Assembly (NCBI RefSeq): GCF_958295425.1
Contig: NC_081153.1
Span: 8,588,635-8,652,634, forward strand
Origin: Solea solea
Lineage: Eukaryota; Chordata; Actinopteri; Pleuronectiformes; Soleidae
Length of the DNA stretch: 64,000 bases
Direction: 5' to 3'
Shown here piece by piece: positions 11,880 to 23,951 of this stretch. Every line of letters starts with the position of its first letter. The stretch's first letter is position 1. Position numbers and translations under genes: made by a program. Under the pieces are notes generated by a model. It worked only from the letters and a program-made list of their open reading frames with translations, did no database searches and was not told the origin of the DNA.

Positions 11880-12240
11880 CAGCGAGCACCCAATAACAAC
11901 AGTAGAGGCTGCCCTTACCAGCCAGCATGTCCCTGTGGGTCCCATAAGGGTTATATTTGGGCTGACAGTATGGGTCCCAAGTGGATTTGTCTGTGGTTTT
12001 CTAATGTGGCCCCACCCATGCTTGCCCTCTTAATCCCCTTTCTAGGCTACCTGAGTACTAAGTGGGTGCTAAGTGAGCATGGGCTTGAAGTGGGCAAATT
12101 ATGCAGGTCCCATATGGTTTCAGTAACACGGGTGGGGCCACCATGGCAACCACGGACAAACCCACTCTGGACCTACTGTATATTGTCAGCTTGAATATGA
12201 GCCTCATGGGGCCCACATGTACATGCTGTCTGGGTTACTG
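11880..12240. repeat. degenerate minisatellite rich in TGGG / CCCAT
   Basis: Irregular units of about 25-40 bases carry CCCATAAGGG, ATGGGTCCCA, GGGCCCAC and CCCATATGG. The repetitive composition keeps one frame open for 151 codons at 11739-12194, but that frame has no protein-like pattern. Confidence 0.5.
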
Positions 12241-13159
12241 TGCCTGACTTTTGTGCACTAGATGCAGTGATGGAATTAGTTGTGGCGTTAAACTTACATT
12301 TTTGGACACAGTGTAACCATGGAGAATGTGTTGAACTTGCTTGAATTGATGGAACTGAAGGCCTCATATCAGCTGGTTGTTATCAATCCACGTTGCAACA
12401 ACTGTCACGACTGTAGCTGCCAAGTGACCAGCGTTTTAGCGGGAAATCAATCAGTTTCACTGCTCAACAGCTGTCCAGTGTTTGTCTGAGTGAGAGTATG
12501 GAGTTAATAATGGGTTTTGATTGTGGCTGTGAAATCTGTTAAACAGAAAGCTGAAGACAAATCTGTCTCACAGGTTTCATCTTTTCTCTCGCTGCAGCAG
12601 GAAACTGCACATTTCTGCAGCACAGACCTTCACAGACAGCAGAACATCCACTCTCCTCAGGCACAGCCCGGGGGGGCTTTTCCCGACATGCTGCGCCAGC
12701 GTCGGGTTTCACCAGCGCGATGAGATCAGTATCTCAAACGAATCTAACCCCTGCAGAGGCCATTGGGTTTCTGAGGCCGGACAGCTGGTTTAACGGGGTT
12801 CCAAGAGCCAAATGGTTCCGTGTAGAAGCAACAAGGCTGCACCTGTTGGAGTGACCTTCAGTGAAATGACCAGCAGCCCAGCTTTGGAAATGTCTAAAGG
12901 CTGAGAGCAAATTCTTTTAGCAGCAGGAAAGTAAATGGTGTGAATGACGAGCTTTTCTTCTGCAGGTTTCTAGTGACTACTGAGGTCAAACTTTGATGAT
13001 TCTATAGGAAAACAGTTATTTATTGTACTGTTGCGGTACTATGTTGGACTTTGGGTTTATTTTTGTATTTTAAAGTTTCGGTCATTAGTAGGTCACAGGT
13101 TGGGTTCAGCTCTGGTCGCACCAGGTTCAGTCAGGCCTCTGACGTTATTTTCATCATGG

Positions 13160-13655
13160 TTTACCAGTAGAAGGTCTACAACACGGTCTATGATGAATGG
13201 CTCGGAGACAGTGGCACTTCTAAAAAAACACTAGGTGGAGCTGGAGGTGTCAGAGCTGAAGATGCTGAGATTTTCTTGGGAGTGACCTGGATGGACAGGA
13301 TTAGAAATGAGCATATTCCAGCTCAGGTTCAACGGTTTGGGGATAAAGTAAAAGAGTCAAGGGGGAGATGGTTTGGTCACGTACAGAGGAGGGATAGGGA
13401 TTATATGGGACAAAGGATGTTGATGACTACAGAGAAAAGGTTCATGGATGGACATCAGGACAGTTAGTGGAAGAAGAAGCGACTGTCTGACCGAGCGAGG
13501 GGCCACACACAAGTAAACATCGGCCAGAATTGACACAGAAGCATGCAAAACAGACATTGATCGGCATGGACAAGCTCTGTTGAAAACAAATGCACATGGC
13601 CAGGAGAGGGTAAGAGAGGAGGGAGGACAAAGTGGTAGACAATGGATGGATGGAT
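13160..13655 (+). mobile_element. RTE-like LINE retrotransposon, degenerate 3' fragment
   Basis: Conceptual translation gives MMNGSETVALLKKH, then in another frame VTWMDRIRNEHIP, KVKESRGRWFGHVQRRD and YMGQRML. This matches the C-terminal region that follows the reverse transcriptase domain in RTE-type non-LTR elements, as I remember the family. Frameshifts break it, and the upstream endonuclease and reverse transcriptase core are absent. A short ATGG repeat tail at about 13645-13656 fits the usual 3' end of such elements. It is a dead copy. Confidence 0.7.
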
Positions 13656-14565
13656 GTTGTTAAAATATGTACCCCGAAATTGTAGGGGGAGCTCCATAGA
13701 GAAAAAGGAGAAACAGCGACCACTCTTGCAAAGTTCTGCTTTAATTCGGGTTCAAACACAGTTCGTCCACTGATGGAAAAACAACAACTCACTGAGAGAA
13801 AAATAACCTCACGTGCAGGAAAATCTGCGGTGCTCTCAGAGTCTCCCGGGCCTCCGACTGTGACATACTGTTGGCGCTCTGTGTGAACACTGCAGAGACG
13901 CCGTGTGCAGAGCCAGCTCTGTTTGGTGGAGCAGTGAGGTTTTCCTTAGCCAGACTGAGGCTGTAGGATCCCCGAGGGCTGAGAGGAAGCACAAACTTCA
14001 CACTGGATCATCTTCAGCTGACTGTGCAGTGACCAGGCACTGACCGAGCTTCTCCTCCTCATCCCTGCTGTCAGCAGCGAGGCTGGGTGGAGGACGCGGC
14101 ACCACCCCATCACTTATAATAATGAGATGCCAGAATTGTCCAAAAGAACAACAACAAACCTGCTGTTGTTGTTTTTTTGTGTTCCTTGTATCGTTAATTC
14201 AAATTTCTCTGGGGAGATTTTCATCAGGAACAAATGGGTTGATTTTGAAATGAGACAAAGACTAATTTTGCACATCGACAGAGACCTTTATATATGATAC
14301 ACAAGAGTTATTTTTGGTTGCAACCTCACTATTTACATAAACACCAGTGCAACTAAGCAAATAAATTATTAAGGACCAGTAAAAAATTGCTTCACGGCAA
14401 GAAACAGACAGTGTTCATAAAAAATGAGCTGATGCTCAGGGATTTTTACTTGAGAAAAGTAGGATTCAGAGTTGACCGCGGTCTAAAAAACAGGGACTCT
14501 GTTTTGGTAAATATGTCTTCACACAAAAGCACTAAATCAATCAATCTTTGTCTCTTGTTTTCCAG

Positions 14566-14728
14566 TATAAGAAAAGTCCAGTTTCCTGTGAAGGTGTGTC
14601 GTTCAGCCCTGCAGCTACACATGCGAGGGAAACCCAAGACGGTCACAGTGGAAGCCAAACCAGGTCAGACCAACGCAGACTTCAAGAAGAGCCCAGACGG
14701 TTTCATCCTGCTGGTTCCCGGCAACTAG
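14566..14728 (+). CDS. myo1d: unconventional myosin Id, last coding exon (C-terminus)
   Basis: After a TTTTCCAG acceptor the frame reads IRKVQFPVKVCRSALQLHMR, then a GKPKTVTVEAKPGQ segment, and ends in GFILLVPGN followed by TAG at 14726. The closing GFILxVPGN is the hallmark C-terminus of MYO1D, completing the lipid-binding TH1 tail. The phase matches the exon at 446-603, giving 106 visible residues of a protein that is usually about 1,000 residues long. There is no sign of a frameshift. The gene converges on cdk5r1, as in human. An overlapping 71-codon frame in this exon is a shadow. Confidence 0.9.
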
Positions 14729-15020
14729 AAGACGTTGGTCCAACCGAACCACCAGCAGAGTGAGCTCATGGAGCCTGGAAACATCTGGAGCTCCGGGTCT
14801 CCTGATCTGAACTGGTCAAAGTACCAGGGAGGAAACAAAGATCTGAGACCTGAGTCTGCTTCATTCTGAGCGACAGGGGGACGATGCTCAGTCATGCTGA
14901 GTAAACAAATCTGGGAAAATTAGATTTTTGAATTCACATTTTTGTTGATACTGTAGTTTTTAAAAGAAAAATGATATATGAAGTTATTTTATGAGAAAAA
15001 TAAAGAACAGAAATTGAATG
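14729..15020 (+). terminator. myo1d: myo1d 3' UTR with polyadenylation signal
   Basis: The UTR follows the TAG directly. An AATAAA hexamer sits at 14999-15004, about 270 bases downstream, and is the first good signal, so the message probably ends near 15020-15030. Confidence 0.7.
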
Positions 15021-16444
15021 TGTGGATCAAAATGTATAAAAATACCCTAATGCATATACAGGACGGATTATATAGTATATTCTGTAAAAAGCAAACTCTG
15101 CAGAGGCAGCAGAGATGTGACATTTACTCCATGTTGGTAGAAATAAACACAAAAAGAGCAGAAGAAAGTAATTTATTTGACGTTTACCTTATTATTCAGA
15201 GAGAGCAGGCTGCACATAGTGATCGGAATATTTTCTTTAAAAAAAAAAACACTCACGTAAGAGTCATTTCCTGTCTCGTCCCTTGTGTTGTGTCCCCCAT
15301 GGACACGATCAGCTGATGCAGATAAGCACACGGACGCTGCAGGCGTAGATTTGACAGGATTTCCGATGATTTGAGTCCAAAGCCGACGAGAAAATGTTGT
15401 TTTATCTGTTTGCGGAAATATCTGGATTTATTTACCCCTATTTAAAAACTTTATTAGTAAAGCCAAAATTCACAGATTAACAGTTTGCCTCAGTCAACTT
15501 TACAACCTGTGTCTTCAGACCCTGGTGGTGTGGAGAAAGATAATATGTTAAATACTGTGTCAGTTTTTATGCCTGAGTAAGAACAAAAATATGTTTTATT
15601 TCTTTCTATAACACCTTTCAGAATTACACAACGCTTAACATTACAAAAGTATTGATTCACCCAACAGAAATAGAAAAACAACAATGTTTAAAAAATTAAA
15701 TAAATATATGGGTGATACACTCTTATACTAATACCAATGCTTCTTTAAATTAATTTATGTTCTTTTTGTTGTTCCTTTGGTGTAAAGAGTTGTATAGAAC
15801 CAATCATTTAAGAAAAAAAGTAGTAAGTAGTATTTTAAATAATTGTTGACATTCTTATTGAAGATTAAATTCACTCAGGCCCAAAGTCAGGGTTGGGACC
15901 CATGGACGGGTCTCCGGGGATATTTTTCGGTCCCCAAGCAAATTTGCAGATTTTTCCCCAACCTTTTACTCAAGATTTATGTTTTTTTTAGTTTTTTAAT
16001 GTTTTAATAATTTACAGAACATCTCAGGGAAGTTATTCTGTTGTCCTTTGGTTCATTTAGTTTGTTATCTTTAAAAAGTGAAAGTTTGGTATAAATCAGT
16101 AAACATCTTTTCATCAATGTAAAGAACGTCTTCAGTCCAGATTAAAAGCAGAAGTCTGTATCCGCCTCTTCCTTTGAGGAAATCCTCTTGTTACAGTGTT
16201 ACAGTGCAGAGACAATAATCCAGGAATTCACATGTGAGTATCGGTCACCTTTAAGGCCTGACACGTCATCTATCAGCTGATTATTAAGCCGTCCTGACTT
16301 CCCCCCACAGGCCGTTTGACACCAATTCACACATCCATTCTTCCAAAGCTTACGACTCTCACGTGACTGTGACAAGACCTTGATGACCAGGTGACATCGA
16401 CGTATGAACGACCCAGAGGAAAAGCTGAGGTGAGGACGGTTGAC

Positions 16445-16560
16445 TGGAGAGGGGCAGCACAGTGGTGAAGTGTGGGGTGAAAGTGCATGTTCTCCCTGTG
16501 GATGTGTGAGGTTTCTCCAGGTTCTGCACTCTGATGGGGGTTATTATGTGGGTCGTATCC
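16445..16560 (+). mobile_element. degenerate tRNA-derived SINE fragment
   Basis: GGCAGCACAGTGGTGAAGTG and GTGCATGTTCTCCCTGTGGA resemble the common fish SINE body that reads GGCGGCACGGTGG and GCATGTTCTCCC. The promoter boxes are lost. Confidence 0.55.
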
Positions 16561-16789
16561 ACACAGAAACAGAACACTTTCCCTTTATGATCTTTTTCCT
16601 TTTCCTGTTCTTTAAATGTTTTCTGTAAACACAGTTTCAATAAATGTTTTTGTACACTTAAGTTTTCAAAAACAACCCTAACCCAGTTCTGTGTGGATAA
16701 TAAAGCAGAAATGATAGAAAATGTTTGCCGATTCTCTTAAACTCCTTCTGTACAAGCCCTGAATTCCCACAGCCCTATGATCCATATTT

Positions 16790-17140
16790 GTGTTTTTGGT
16801 GTAGAAGAGGTGGAGTATGAACGAGTGAATAACAAGCTAGGTTAGCTTAGATATCTATGTTAGGTTTTTGGTGTAGATAGCAAGCTAACTAGCTTAGATA
16901 AATATGTATTTCCTGTTTTTGGCATAGATAACAAGGCTGCTAACTAGGCTTTTGGTGTAGAAGATGAATGTATGAATGAATGAATAACAAGCTAGCTAGG
17001 TTATCTTAGAGATACAATGTTTTTGGTGCAGGAGATGAATGAGCTAGGCTAGCTTAGATATTTTCTTTTTATAGATATTTTTTGTTTTTGTTGTGAATAA
17101 CCTAACTACCTTAGCTAGGCTAGCTAAGGTAGTTAGGTTG
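16790..17140. repeat. irregular tandem repeat built on GCTAGGTTAGCTTAGATA
   Basis: Four to five imperfect units carry TTTTTGGTGTAGA, a GAATGAATAACAAGC stretch, and variants of CTAGGTTAGCTTAGATA. Unit length varies from about 60 to 110 bases. A short relative with CTAGCTAGCCTAGCTA occurs at 1205-1275 in the myo1d intron. Confidence 0.6.
17099..17139. repeat. perfect 19 bp palindrome
   Basis: AACCTAACTACCTTAGCTA (17099-17117) is mirrored exactly at 17121-17139 with a 3-base spacer. It closes the tandem array at 16790-17140. Confidence 0.9.
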
Positions 17141-17874
17141 TCTGTTTGTTTGTTTCAGGTAATTAACAACTCCTACAATACAAGAGGGCAGCCTGAACCA
17201 GACGGTTGCCAGTTCAAATCCTCAGTCAGGTCAAGGGTTGAGGTACGTCCAGACACAAAATATACACCTTGATAGAAAAATAAAAGAATAAATTAAGAAA
17301 TAACCAGTTATATAATGAAGGAATACACTGTAATATATTCCAGTTAAGTGTAGAATTATTTGTATAACTGCAGTTATAGAGACAATAAGAAATAAAACAT
17401 TAGAATGGTTTAGTTTGTTCAGGTTCATTGAGAAGTCATTATTCTGTAAACTGTGAGTAAACATCAGACACAAACAAACAAAAATCCTTGATAAATCTTT
17501 ACTCTTCTGCCGTTGAACAACAAACTGTTTGTGGACAAAATAAAGTTCAGTGTGTATGTAATTTAAAGTCTGAGTATGTCACATCTGTGACCTAAATTAA
17601 AATATTCCTCACACCTGCGGCCAAAACACGTGCGAATGATGGTGGTTTGTTTTCGCCTGAAATGCCACAGTTAGAACTGCACCAATCACAGGACTCGCTT
17701 GTCCTATCCGTCATATTCAACCACAAACAAAGATGACAGCAAAAAAAGAAACTATGACATATTTGTTTTCGCCAATTCCTTTAATCATCGATGTAAAAGC
17801 TGTGATTTGTAAATGAAGTGTGAGAGCAGCTTTTGGAGATGCAAATGTAAACATTTCCTCCGCAGCGCTACACC

Positions 17875-17877
<3 letters not shown>

Positions 17878-17918
<41 letters not shown>
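17878..17918. repeat. (GT)n microsatellite
   Basis: About twenty uninterrupted GT units. Confidence 0.97.
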
Positions 17919-19040
17919 TCAAAAGCAGATGAATGATTAATCATCACATCAGAACGAGGACAGTTTGCAGCGTCTCTGTCATAGGCATCAAACACTGGTC
18001 TCCCAAACAGAAACTGTGCTCTTTTACCTTTCTTAAATTATACATTTGTATCACAGACTGTTTATGAAAACAAAAATGTGTTCTTACTAAGTGAATTAGT
18101 AATAAATGTGTAGCTACTACTTCACACTTTATATTCCAGATTTTTTTTTTTTTTCACTAGTTTCAGCTCAACAAATTTACATTTTTAGAAAACAAATTTG
18201 AAAAACAAAACTGAAACTAATTTAAAGTGACACAGAAAATGTTTCCTGGGTGAATGTCACCAGCAGTGACATGATCAAACTTCTGCTTTTCAGGTCCATG
18301 CCACAAAAAGAACAACGTTCTACTTTATGGCAGACGTCCGAAGCTGTTACAGTTGGACTTGTAAGTGTGAACCGTTTGTCATCTACTGTATATCTAATGT
18401 GTTTGAGCCCCAATCAGATTTAGAATTATATACGATCAGAATCTGAACTTCCAGATCTAGTCTAGACTTCCATATAGATTGCTATAGTAACAGGCTACAC
18501 CCCCGGGAAAAACAAGTCACGTAAACAAAATAAACAAAATGGACGACAGAGAAATCTGTGTCTGTTTCTGTCCCACATGTTTATGTGCAGCTGTTTTTGA
18601 AGTTTTAAACTAGTGTCCCCCATCGTTTAACTCGTAGTCTCCCTGGATCTACATCGTTGTTGTCGTTCGAGTCGCACTGCAGGTCACAACCACTAAAAAT
18701 CAGATCAGAGTTGCATTCAAAACCACTTCCATAGGTGGTCTGATTCCACTTTGGAAAAAATGGGATCTCATGCATTCAGATGACATTTGTTAGTTTTTGG
18801 CTCCTCGTCAATTGCACGTGTTACGACGGTAACAAACAATACTGTTTACCAGCTGTTGGGGGAGCCAGAGAGCAAATACACCACATTATGTTAGTTTAAC
18901 ACTTGTGTTTAATTGTTTCCTTCTTCCTGCATCTTAAATCATGCTTCAATCTGTATCTGAACATCGTCATTTTTGCTTAGAGACATTAACTCACACCCAT
19001 CTTTGTTCTGCAGAAATGATCCTGGCGAGTGGGTTGGACA

Positions 19041-19070
19041 ACATCATCATCATCATCATCATCATCATTG
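19041..19070. repeat. (CAT)n microsatellite
   Basis: Nine CAT units. On the plus strand one frame reads as a histidine run, but it is not part of a supported gene. Confidence 0.95.
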
Positions 19071-19379
19071 TTCTCTCTACAGACAGAGGTGTGATTTTAA
19101 TTTGAAGCTTCTCTGTCTACGTGTTTGTTTCCTCATCAGTCACAGAAGCTGCTGCTGCTGCCAGTTTTTCCTCCACATAAATTTCCCTCCTCTTCTCTGA
19201 CAGCTCCTCTCAAACGTCATCATCAGTGTGAACAAAAACACACACACACGACTGAACGCAAGTACAAAATCCCTTTGATGACTTTTCTTTTGTTTTTATG
19301 TCTGTCTCAGATTGTTGTCGTTGTTTCTCGCTGCAGCTCTGAACAAACAGGACTCTGCGTCTTCTTAATCTAATTTATC

Positions 19380-19740
19380 ACGACTGGCAATTGTTGATGC
19401 AATCACTTAAAATCGCCGAGCAATTCCATTAGAAAAAAAGAAAAGAAGCCTGGCACCTGGTCCGTCTCTCTTTAGAGATTAGCAGCCAGGCAGCGAGGAT
19501 TTGGTAATGAGTTGGAGAGGATTTACCAGTGGGAATATAATATGTGTCCCAGAGCTGCTGTGTTTTTTCCCCATTTTAAATCCTCTCAGAGGCCGAGCGG
19601 CCACAGGTTTGGTGATCCTGCAGGTTCTCCAGCGTGGCTCCGTCATCACGGGCCGAGCAGAGGTCACATGCTGCAGATTACAGTAACATGAGGGGGCAGA
19701 TTGGTTTTTGCTCTGAATCAACATGCCATCAGTCTGAACG
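19380..19740. other. candidate conserved non-coding element
   Basis: A 360-base repeat-free stretch of balanced composition in otherwise AT-rich, repeat-laden DNA. It carries homeodomain-like cores (GGTAATGAG, CCATTAG) and paired CAGCCAGGCAGC words. Open frames on both strands here are chance. The call rests on composition only. Confidence 0.25.
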
Positions 19741-20879
19741 TTGACTAATCAGGGGGTTTAATTTTCATCCACGTCACCATGTGAACCTAGCGTTCGCACA
19801 CGTTAGGTCTGCAAAAAACTGTGACAGGAAAATACACTGAGACACTTCTGTGTCCTCTGAATATAAAGCTGCAGCCTGCAGACAGCTTAGATTAACGCAG
19901 CATAGCAAACACAGAGGGAAGCAGCTATAACAACTGAATTGGCTCCACAGGAAACCAAATTAAAAAAAAATTGTGTCACGATTTATGCCACATTTTGCAG
20001 AAAAGCAATTGATTTTCAGGTGTTTTGTCGCCAAATATATCACTTGTTTCTTTTTCAAATTTGTAACATTTGCCTGGAGGTTAATTTAATTCTCATTAGG
20101 ATTAAAATGAACATTTTGAACTTTATACAAATGAATGTTTTCACATCACTGGTCATGAGCCGGCGAATTTCCACTGGGATTCCAGTAATGCCTTATGAAG
20201 TGATTTAACAGCTCATATCTTCTGTTTTTACGACATGAAAAACTCCGTCTGTGAGTAGCACAAGTTGTGGCGGAATGGCTAAATTTTTCCCCTTGATTCC
20301 AGTATTTATTCTTAGCTAATTCCTCCATAATCCAGCATCATGTTTAACATAAGGACACGAGAGTAGTGTCATCTTTCTCTTTTAAAAAAAAGTCTGAATT
20401 TCCAGGATGGCTGGCACTCGTATTAATAGTAAAGAAACACGTTCAAAGATTTTATTCTCTTGTTAAGAAGCTAAAATCTTGGGCTTTAATGTCACAGCTG
20501 GTCACGCAACAGTTAATTCTCCCCGCTTTTACACTCAAATATACACCAAAACCTGATATTTTATGTAATTTATCTCGGTTTTTTTTTTGGTCTTTAAAAT
20601 GTTATTGAAGTTGAAACTCAAAAAACACGCGAAACAAAGACGACGTCGTCAGTGTTGCTACGACATTGTTGTTTTCCCAAAGTCGCAATTTGTTCATAAA
20701 TATGAAAACACCAGAGATTTCTTCTACTCTGGCAAAAATAACCTCTTCCATGTGGAGAAATACCATGAAAATCTTTTGCAGAACTCACCCTAGTGTGGAC
20801 AAACCCTTCGGTGATGTCCACACAAAAACCAGTCAAATCGTATTGGAGTTTCAGTCGTACAGAAACTGCCTTATTTTGG

Positions 20880-21200
20880 GACCTGGAACTGAAAAGCTAA
20901 AAAAATCTTAAAGCGACACCTTTGTGTTTTTGCGTAGACGACCGGAACACAACTTTGGGAAAACGATGACGTCATAATCACACGTCTCGTTTGCACTTGT
21001 TGTCGTCGTTGTCTTCTTGTGTTTGTGTCTTTTTCCTTTATGATAACTTTTATTTTCTTTATTCGGTTTCTGTGATTTTATACACTGTAATGTAAAAAAA
21101 GGCGGTTTTGGCGTAGCTACAGCACCACATACAGGTCTGGCATATGTACTACAGCGTTGAGGATTTTTTGAAATTATTTTTAATGAGTTTACGTAGAACG
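20880..21200. repeat. dispersed repeat, family 'CATACAGGCCTGGCATATGT' (copy 2)
   Basis: Ends with ACAGCACCACATACAGGTC and TGGCATATGTACTACAGC, matching 4411-4460 closely. A CTTCTTGTGTTTGTG block precedes it, as in copy 1. Confidence 0.6.
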
Positions 21201-21402
21201 TTTTAAAGACGACAAAGAAAAATATGGTTTACCCTTCGTTCCCTAACTTTCCTTCTGTATTAGCTGGCACTAATTTGACCTCTCTGTTGTTATGAAAAGC
21301 TTTGATGGGACGTCTGGTTGCTCTTCTCTGACTCTAACGTCCCCGCAGTATTTGTGGAGTTCCCTCTGGCGTTGCCCTTCACCAACACTTCTTCTGGGTG
21401 CA

Positions 21403-21433
21403 TGACTGAGTGAACCATCTGTTCACTCAGTCA
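21403..21433. repeat. perfect 13 bp inverted repeat
   Basis: TGACTGAGTGAAC and GTTCACTCAGTCA are separated by five bases (21416-21420). Confidence 0.9.
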
Positions 21434-22489
21434 CGATTTGCCAGCGACTCTCTGCTCCCCAAACTCCACACAGATCTGTGGGAAATAAACTGATATTATT
21501 CTTTTTGAAGCTCAGCTGCAGTTTAAAGTCTTTATTTTTGTCACCAGGGTAAAAAAAAGAAAAAAGAGAGAATATTTTTATTCTGACAGCAGAAGCAGAG
21601 TTTATGTTTCACACACATGCAGATGTAGGTCACAAAGCCGGTCACTGTATTTTATGAAGTGACTGTTCACACAGATTCAGATTTAGTAGCTTTTCGTTGT
21701 CATTTTAAAGCAGCGTGTGTTTGTTTGTTTTTTTCAGCTCCTTGTTTTTCATCCAGAAATGCTGACGACATGAAAATAAATACTGGAGATATAGCAGTTT
21801 CTTCTCCACTTGATCTATTTAGGACTAAAGTAACGGCACTGCTCTCATTTTGCGGCAGAGAGATAGTTTTTTACAAAATGTGAGACACGTTTAAGGCTGT
21901 TATTTTGTTCCTGTTTAGCCGCTGTAGCTTCCAGCATAAGTTAAAGTAAGACTGGTCAAAATGTCAACAAACCTTACCACAGTAACTCAAATTAGTCAAG
22001 TTAGTCAGAAAGAAAATGACAAACACACATCTATATACTGTATTTTATTGTTTTATTGTCCCTATTGTGACATTATAAGGTAATTGGCTAAATATTTCCA
22101 CACCAGTGATTTCAGAGATCGGGAGGGGGTTCGAGTTCGTTTGATGTGTTGCCTAAATCAGCAGTTGCCATGGTTACTATAAGTTGGTAGCAGGTTCAGG
22201 TTAGTGAGAGGAGGAGGTGACATTTACTGGCACATCTGCAGGACGTTGCACGGTTAAATCCTCGATTCCATGTTTGCTTTTGAGCGATATCGATATTCGA
22301 TACACAATCAATTTAAGTTACTTTTAAACACGTTTGCTCTCCAGAAACTGCTTTGAAATCTGTGTTAAATAATGTTTAATATCTAAATAATCCCTGTTCA
22401 TTATTTTAAAGCATTTTTGTTGACATACGCAGTAGTTTGTGATGATCGTGACCTACTAAATTGTTGAACTAATACACAGGATTGTGACA

Positions 22490-22518
22490 GAGTGTGTGTG
22501 TGTGGGGGGGGGGGGGGG
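22490..22518. repeat. (TG)n followed by a 15-base G run
   Basis: A GT run leads into fifteen consecutive G (22504-22518). A complementary run of twelve C lies 290 bases downstream (22808-22819). Confidence 0.95.
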
Positions 22519-23951
22519 TCGGGAGCGTGTTGATCCCAGAGGAACCACAAAAGCCAGTGAAGAGCAGCCGATGCTTTTAGGGCCAGTGGGAAAAACGCAG
22601 CGTTGCTATAGAAGTGTGACACTAGGAGGCAGAGAGCTGGGTGATTTGTGTCCTCAGAGAAGAGGAGGACGCTTCTGTGGCAGCCATCTGCACTGATTCT
22701 TCTCCATCTCACTTCTTCTGTCCTCTTCTTTTTAAAAATCTAAGTATCCTGGCCTCACCTCTGTCCTCTCTCTGTCCACTGACCTCGTCTCTGACCAGTA
22801 GCATATGCCCCCCCCCCCCACTGCACTCTGGATCCAACCCTGTGAACCGATTATAAATGGCATTTAAATAATCATTATCCAGTAACATTCGCAGAGACGC
22901 AGAGAGCAGACGAACGCAGTGAGACTCCACCAGTAAGCTGCTTTCACTGCAAAGCCATTTTTGAGTCTTAGTAGGTTTTTTTTATGGCCAAACATCTGTC
23001 CCAGGATGAAAGCTGAAGTCGAAACGTTGTGTTTCTGCTACATTTACTGTTGTTTTTCACACATTCAGTATCACTTTAAAGAAATTAGCTTCGCAAAAAA
23101 GGACAGAATATCAGTTAAGCACAAAATCTGAATCTATAAACCTGTCATGATATGCAACGTGTGAGTGTGTTTAAGTGTGGGCTCAATGATCTACGTCAGT
23201 GTTGAACAGTAAAAAGCACAATTGTTGGGGGCCCTGAGGGGACATTGGGCCTCAGACCATGACTGATTACATTTGTCCGGTTTTATGGGAGTTTCCTTAA
23301 ATTCTGTGATCACTGATGTAGCTTCACTCAAAGCTGCTCTCCCAGAAAAACATCGCTATTATACTTTTCTACAAAGCGTGGACATCTGTACGTCTCTTCT
23401 GTCCATGTTGCTGACAGAATCAAGTGTGTGACACTTTGTGCAAATTGTATTTGAAGCGTAACTCTCACCTGGAGGTGGAGATGTTGGTAGTAGTGCTACT
23501 CAGTGTGAGAAGTTGGAAGATTTGTTGTGAGGAAAGTTTCTATAATCCTAACACAAGCTGCAACATATAAACATATGGCAAGAAAAATGGTCACAAAGCA
23601 AACTTTGCAGTTTTACCAGTGTCATAACTCCCATTGGATGGTGTCCACTCATATGTGCTGTACAGAGGTCTCAAACCTGTGACCCATGGGCCACGTGTGG
23701 CCCACCACTTGAATGTTTGTTTTTGAAATTTATAGATTCATTTTACATCATAAATGTATCAGAACAAACACTTTTATTTTTAAATGATGTGAATTATCAT
23801 CGCGAGCATCGTTACTGCTATGTTTTAAAGATTTAAACTCATATTGGCCACTCCCATGGATTATATACCCGGAACGTTACTTACAAGTTCTGATGGAATA
23901 TAATCCAGCTCCTTGACTTCTGGTCGTTAAGGGGAAACTTGGACATTAGTG

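Larger units (their letters stand above)
604..14565 (+). other. last intron of myo1d (~14 kb)
   Basis: The intron runs from the donor at 604 to a TTTCCAG acceptor ending at 14565. I found no additional exon with splice sites and a coherent frame. Most of it is unique AT-rich DNA with interspersed repeats, listed separately. Parts with nothing recognisable are 1010-2160, 2190-2930, 7130-7740, 7830-8200, 10220-11870, 12250-13150 and 13800-14560, apart from simple repeats such as (GA)n near 2165-2185 and (CA)n near 10886-10908. Two repeat-free stretches (8550-8810 and 10060-10215) are GC-richer and could be regulatory. Confidence 0.75.

Noticed and set aside
11739..12194. 151-codon open frame on the plus strand
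   Set aside because: It overlaps a degenerate TGGG/CCCAT minisatellite, has no domain-like pattern and no splice context. The frame is open because of repeat composition.
14978..15316. 112-codon frame after myo1d
   Set aside because: It begins inside the myo1d 3' UTR and runs across the polyadenylation signal; composition is AT-driven.
19041..19070. histidine-run peptide from the (CAT)n tract
   Set aside because: It is only a microsatellite in an open frame with no flanking protein-like sequence.
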